64,000 nt of DNA, taken from assembly GCF_014205835.1 (NCBI RefSeq), contig NZ_JACHCQ010000019.1, positions 1-64,000 of the forward strand. Direction: 5' to 3'. The notes under the pieces were generated by a model. That model searched no databases. It was not told the DNA's origin and saw only the letters and a program-made list of their open reading frames with translations. Every line of letters begins with the position of its first letter. The stretch's first letter is position 1. Made by a program: the position numbers and the translations under genes. Of the stretch, positions 63,850 through 64,000 are shown piece by piece. Source of the DNA: Pedobacter sp. AK013 (GTDB taxonomy: Bacteria > Bacteroidota > Bacteroidia > Sphingobacteriales > Sphingobacteriaceae).

Positions 63850-64000
63850 TTACAGATTTATATTTAAACCCAGGATAAAGCTTCTGGCTTGTGGATAACG
63901 ACCAACATCCAATCCATAGTTATCCATTCCGATTTCCGGATCAAAGCCTGAATATTTAGTGATGGTAAATAAATTATTAGCAGAAGCATAAATCCTTACT
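63850..64000 (-). CDS. SusC/RagA-family transporter, C-terminal end
   Basis: Only the last 50 codons are in the window, translated from the minus strand: VRIYASANNLFTITKYSGFD, then PEIGMDNYGLDVGRYPQARS and FILGLNINL before the stop at 63850. This is the typical SusC barrel end. The gene continues past the right edge. Confidence 0.9.
   Translation of the reverse strand, partial: VRIYASANNLFTITKYSGFDPEIGMDNYGLDVGRYPQARSFILGLNINL

Noticed and set aside
1..64000. CRISPR array
   Set aside because: No array of equal repeats with unique spacers was found; the 24-bp repeats number three and are too short.

Overview
The window comes from a chromosome of the phylum Bacteroidota, most likely a Pedobacter-like member of the Sphingobacteriaceae. 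This rests on SusC/SusD outer-membrane pairs, a one-protein hybrid two-component system (HTCS), a BfmA/BfmB-type mobilization module, an IntDOT-like tyrosine recombinase, AT-rich intergenic DNA and the dense glycoside hydrolase and peptidase content. The species assignment is an inference from gene content; no rRNA is present.

Region 1 (about 323-13915) is an integrative mobilizable element inserted in the 3' end of a tRNA-Lys(TTT) gene. An exact 18-bp repeat of the tRNA 3' end marks both borders. The integrase gene lies next to the tRNA. Inside are a BfmA/BfmB (BtgA/BtgB-like) mobilization pair, small helix-turn-helix proteins, a block of hairpins and three 12-bp palindromic repeats spaced exactly 24 bp apart. 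The cargo is a lipoprotein with a zinc-protease motif, a lipoprotein/DUF3644 pair, an XRE regulator divergent from an overlapping two-gene operon (nucleotidyltransferase-HEPN-like protein plus an unknown protein), and a VapBC-type toxin-antitoxin pair. No conjugation or replication genes are visible, so it would need a helper. DNA just outside the left border aligns without gaps over 138 nt with the right end of the element, so a second related element, or its remnant, may lie in tandem to the left.

Region 2 (14470-33183) is a polysaccharide utilization locus on the minus strand: GH28, GH31 with a C-terminal dockerin-like plus cohesin-like tail, HTCS, SusC, SusD, a frameshifted GH30 and GH35. 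The enzyme set points to a plant cell-wall polymer (pectin or galactan side chains). Glycan is bound and imported by SusCD, trimmed by the secreted enzymes, and sensed by the HTCS.

Region 3 (33562-50870) is devoted to proline and hydroxyproline peptides. A dipeptidyl-peptidase-IV-like S9 protease, a DUF885 peptidase, an M1 aminopeptidase, an aminopeptidase P, an amino-acid permease and an AraC regulator flank a four-gene trans-4-hydroxy-L-proline degradation operon (epimerase, D-hydroxyproline dehydrogenase, deaminase of the DapA family, ketoglutarate semialdehyde dehydrogenase). A second aminopeptidase P lies at 57443. Two lone receiver proteins without output domains are at 33562 and 59843; the first has lost its phosphoacceptor aspartate.

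Region 4 (51118-64000) holds a GH127/GH146-type beta-L-arabinofuranosidase, a DUF5695 protein and, at the right edge, the end of a second SusC/SusD operon. Its last gene fuses a glycerophosphodiesterase-like domain to an alkaline phosphatase, suggesting uptake of a phosphodiester substrate. Two intergenic repeat pairs (48832-49450 and 56981-57383) are non-coding; the first has conserved nested inverted repeats.
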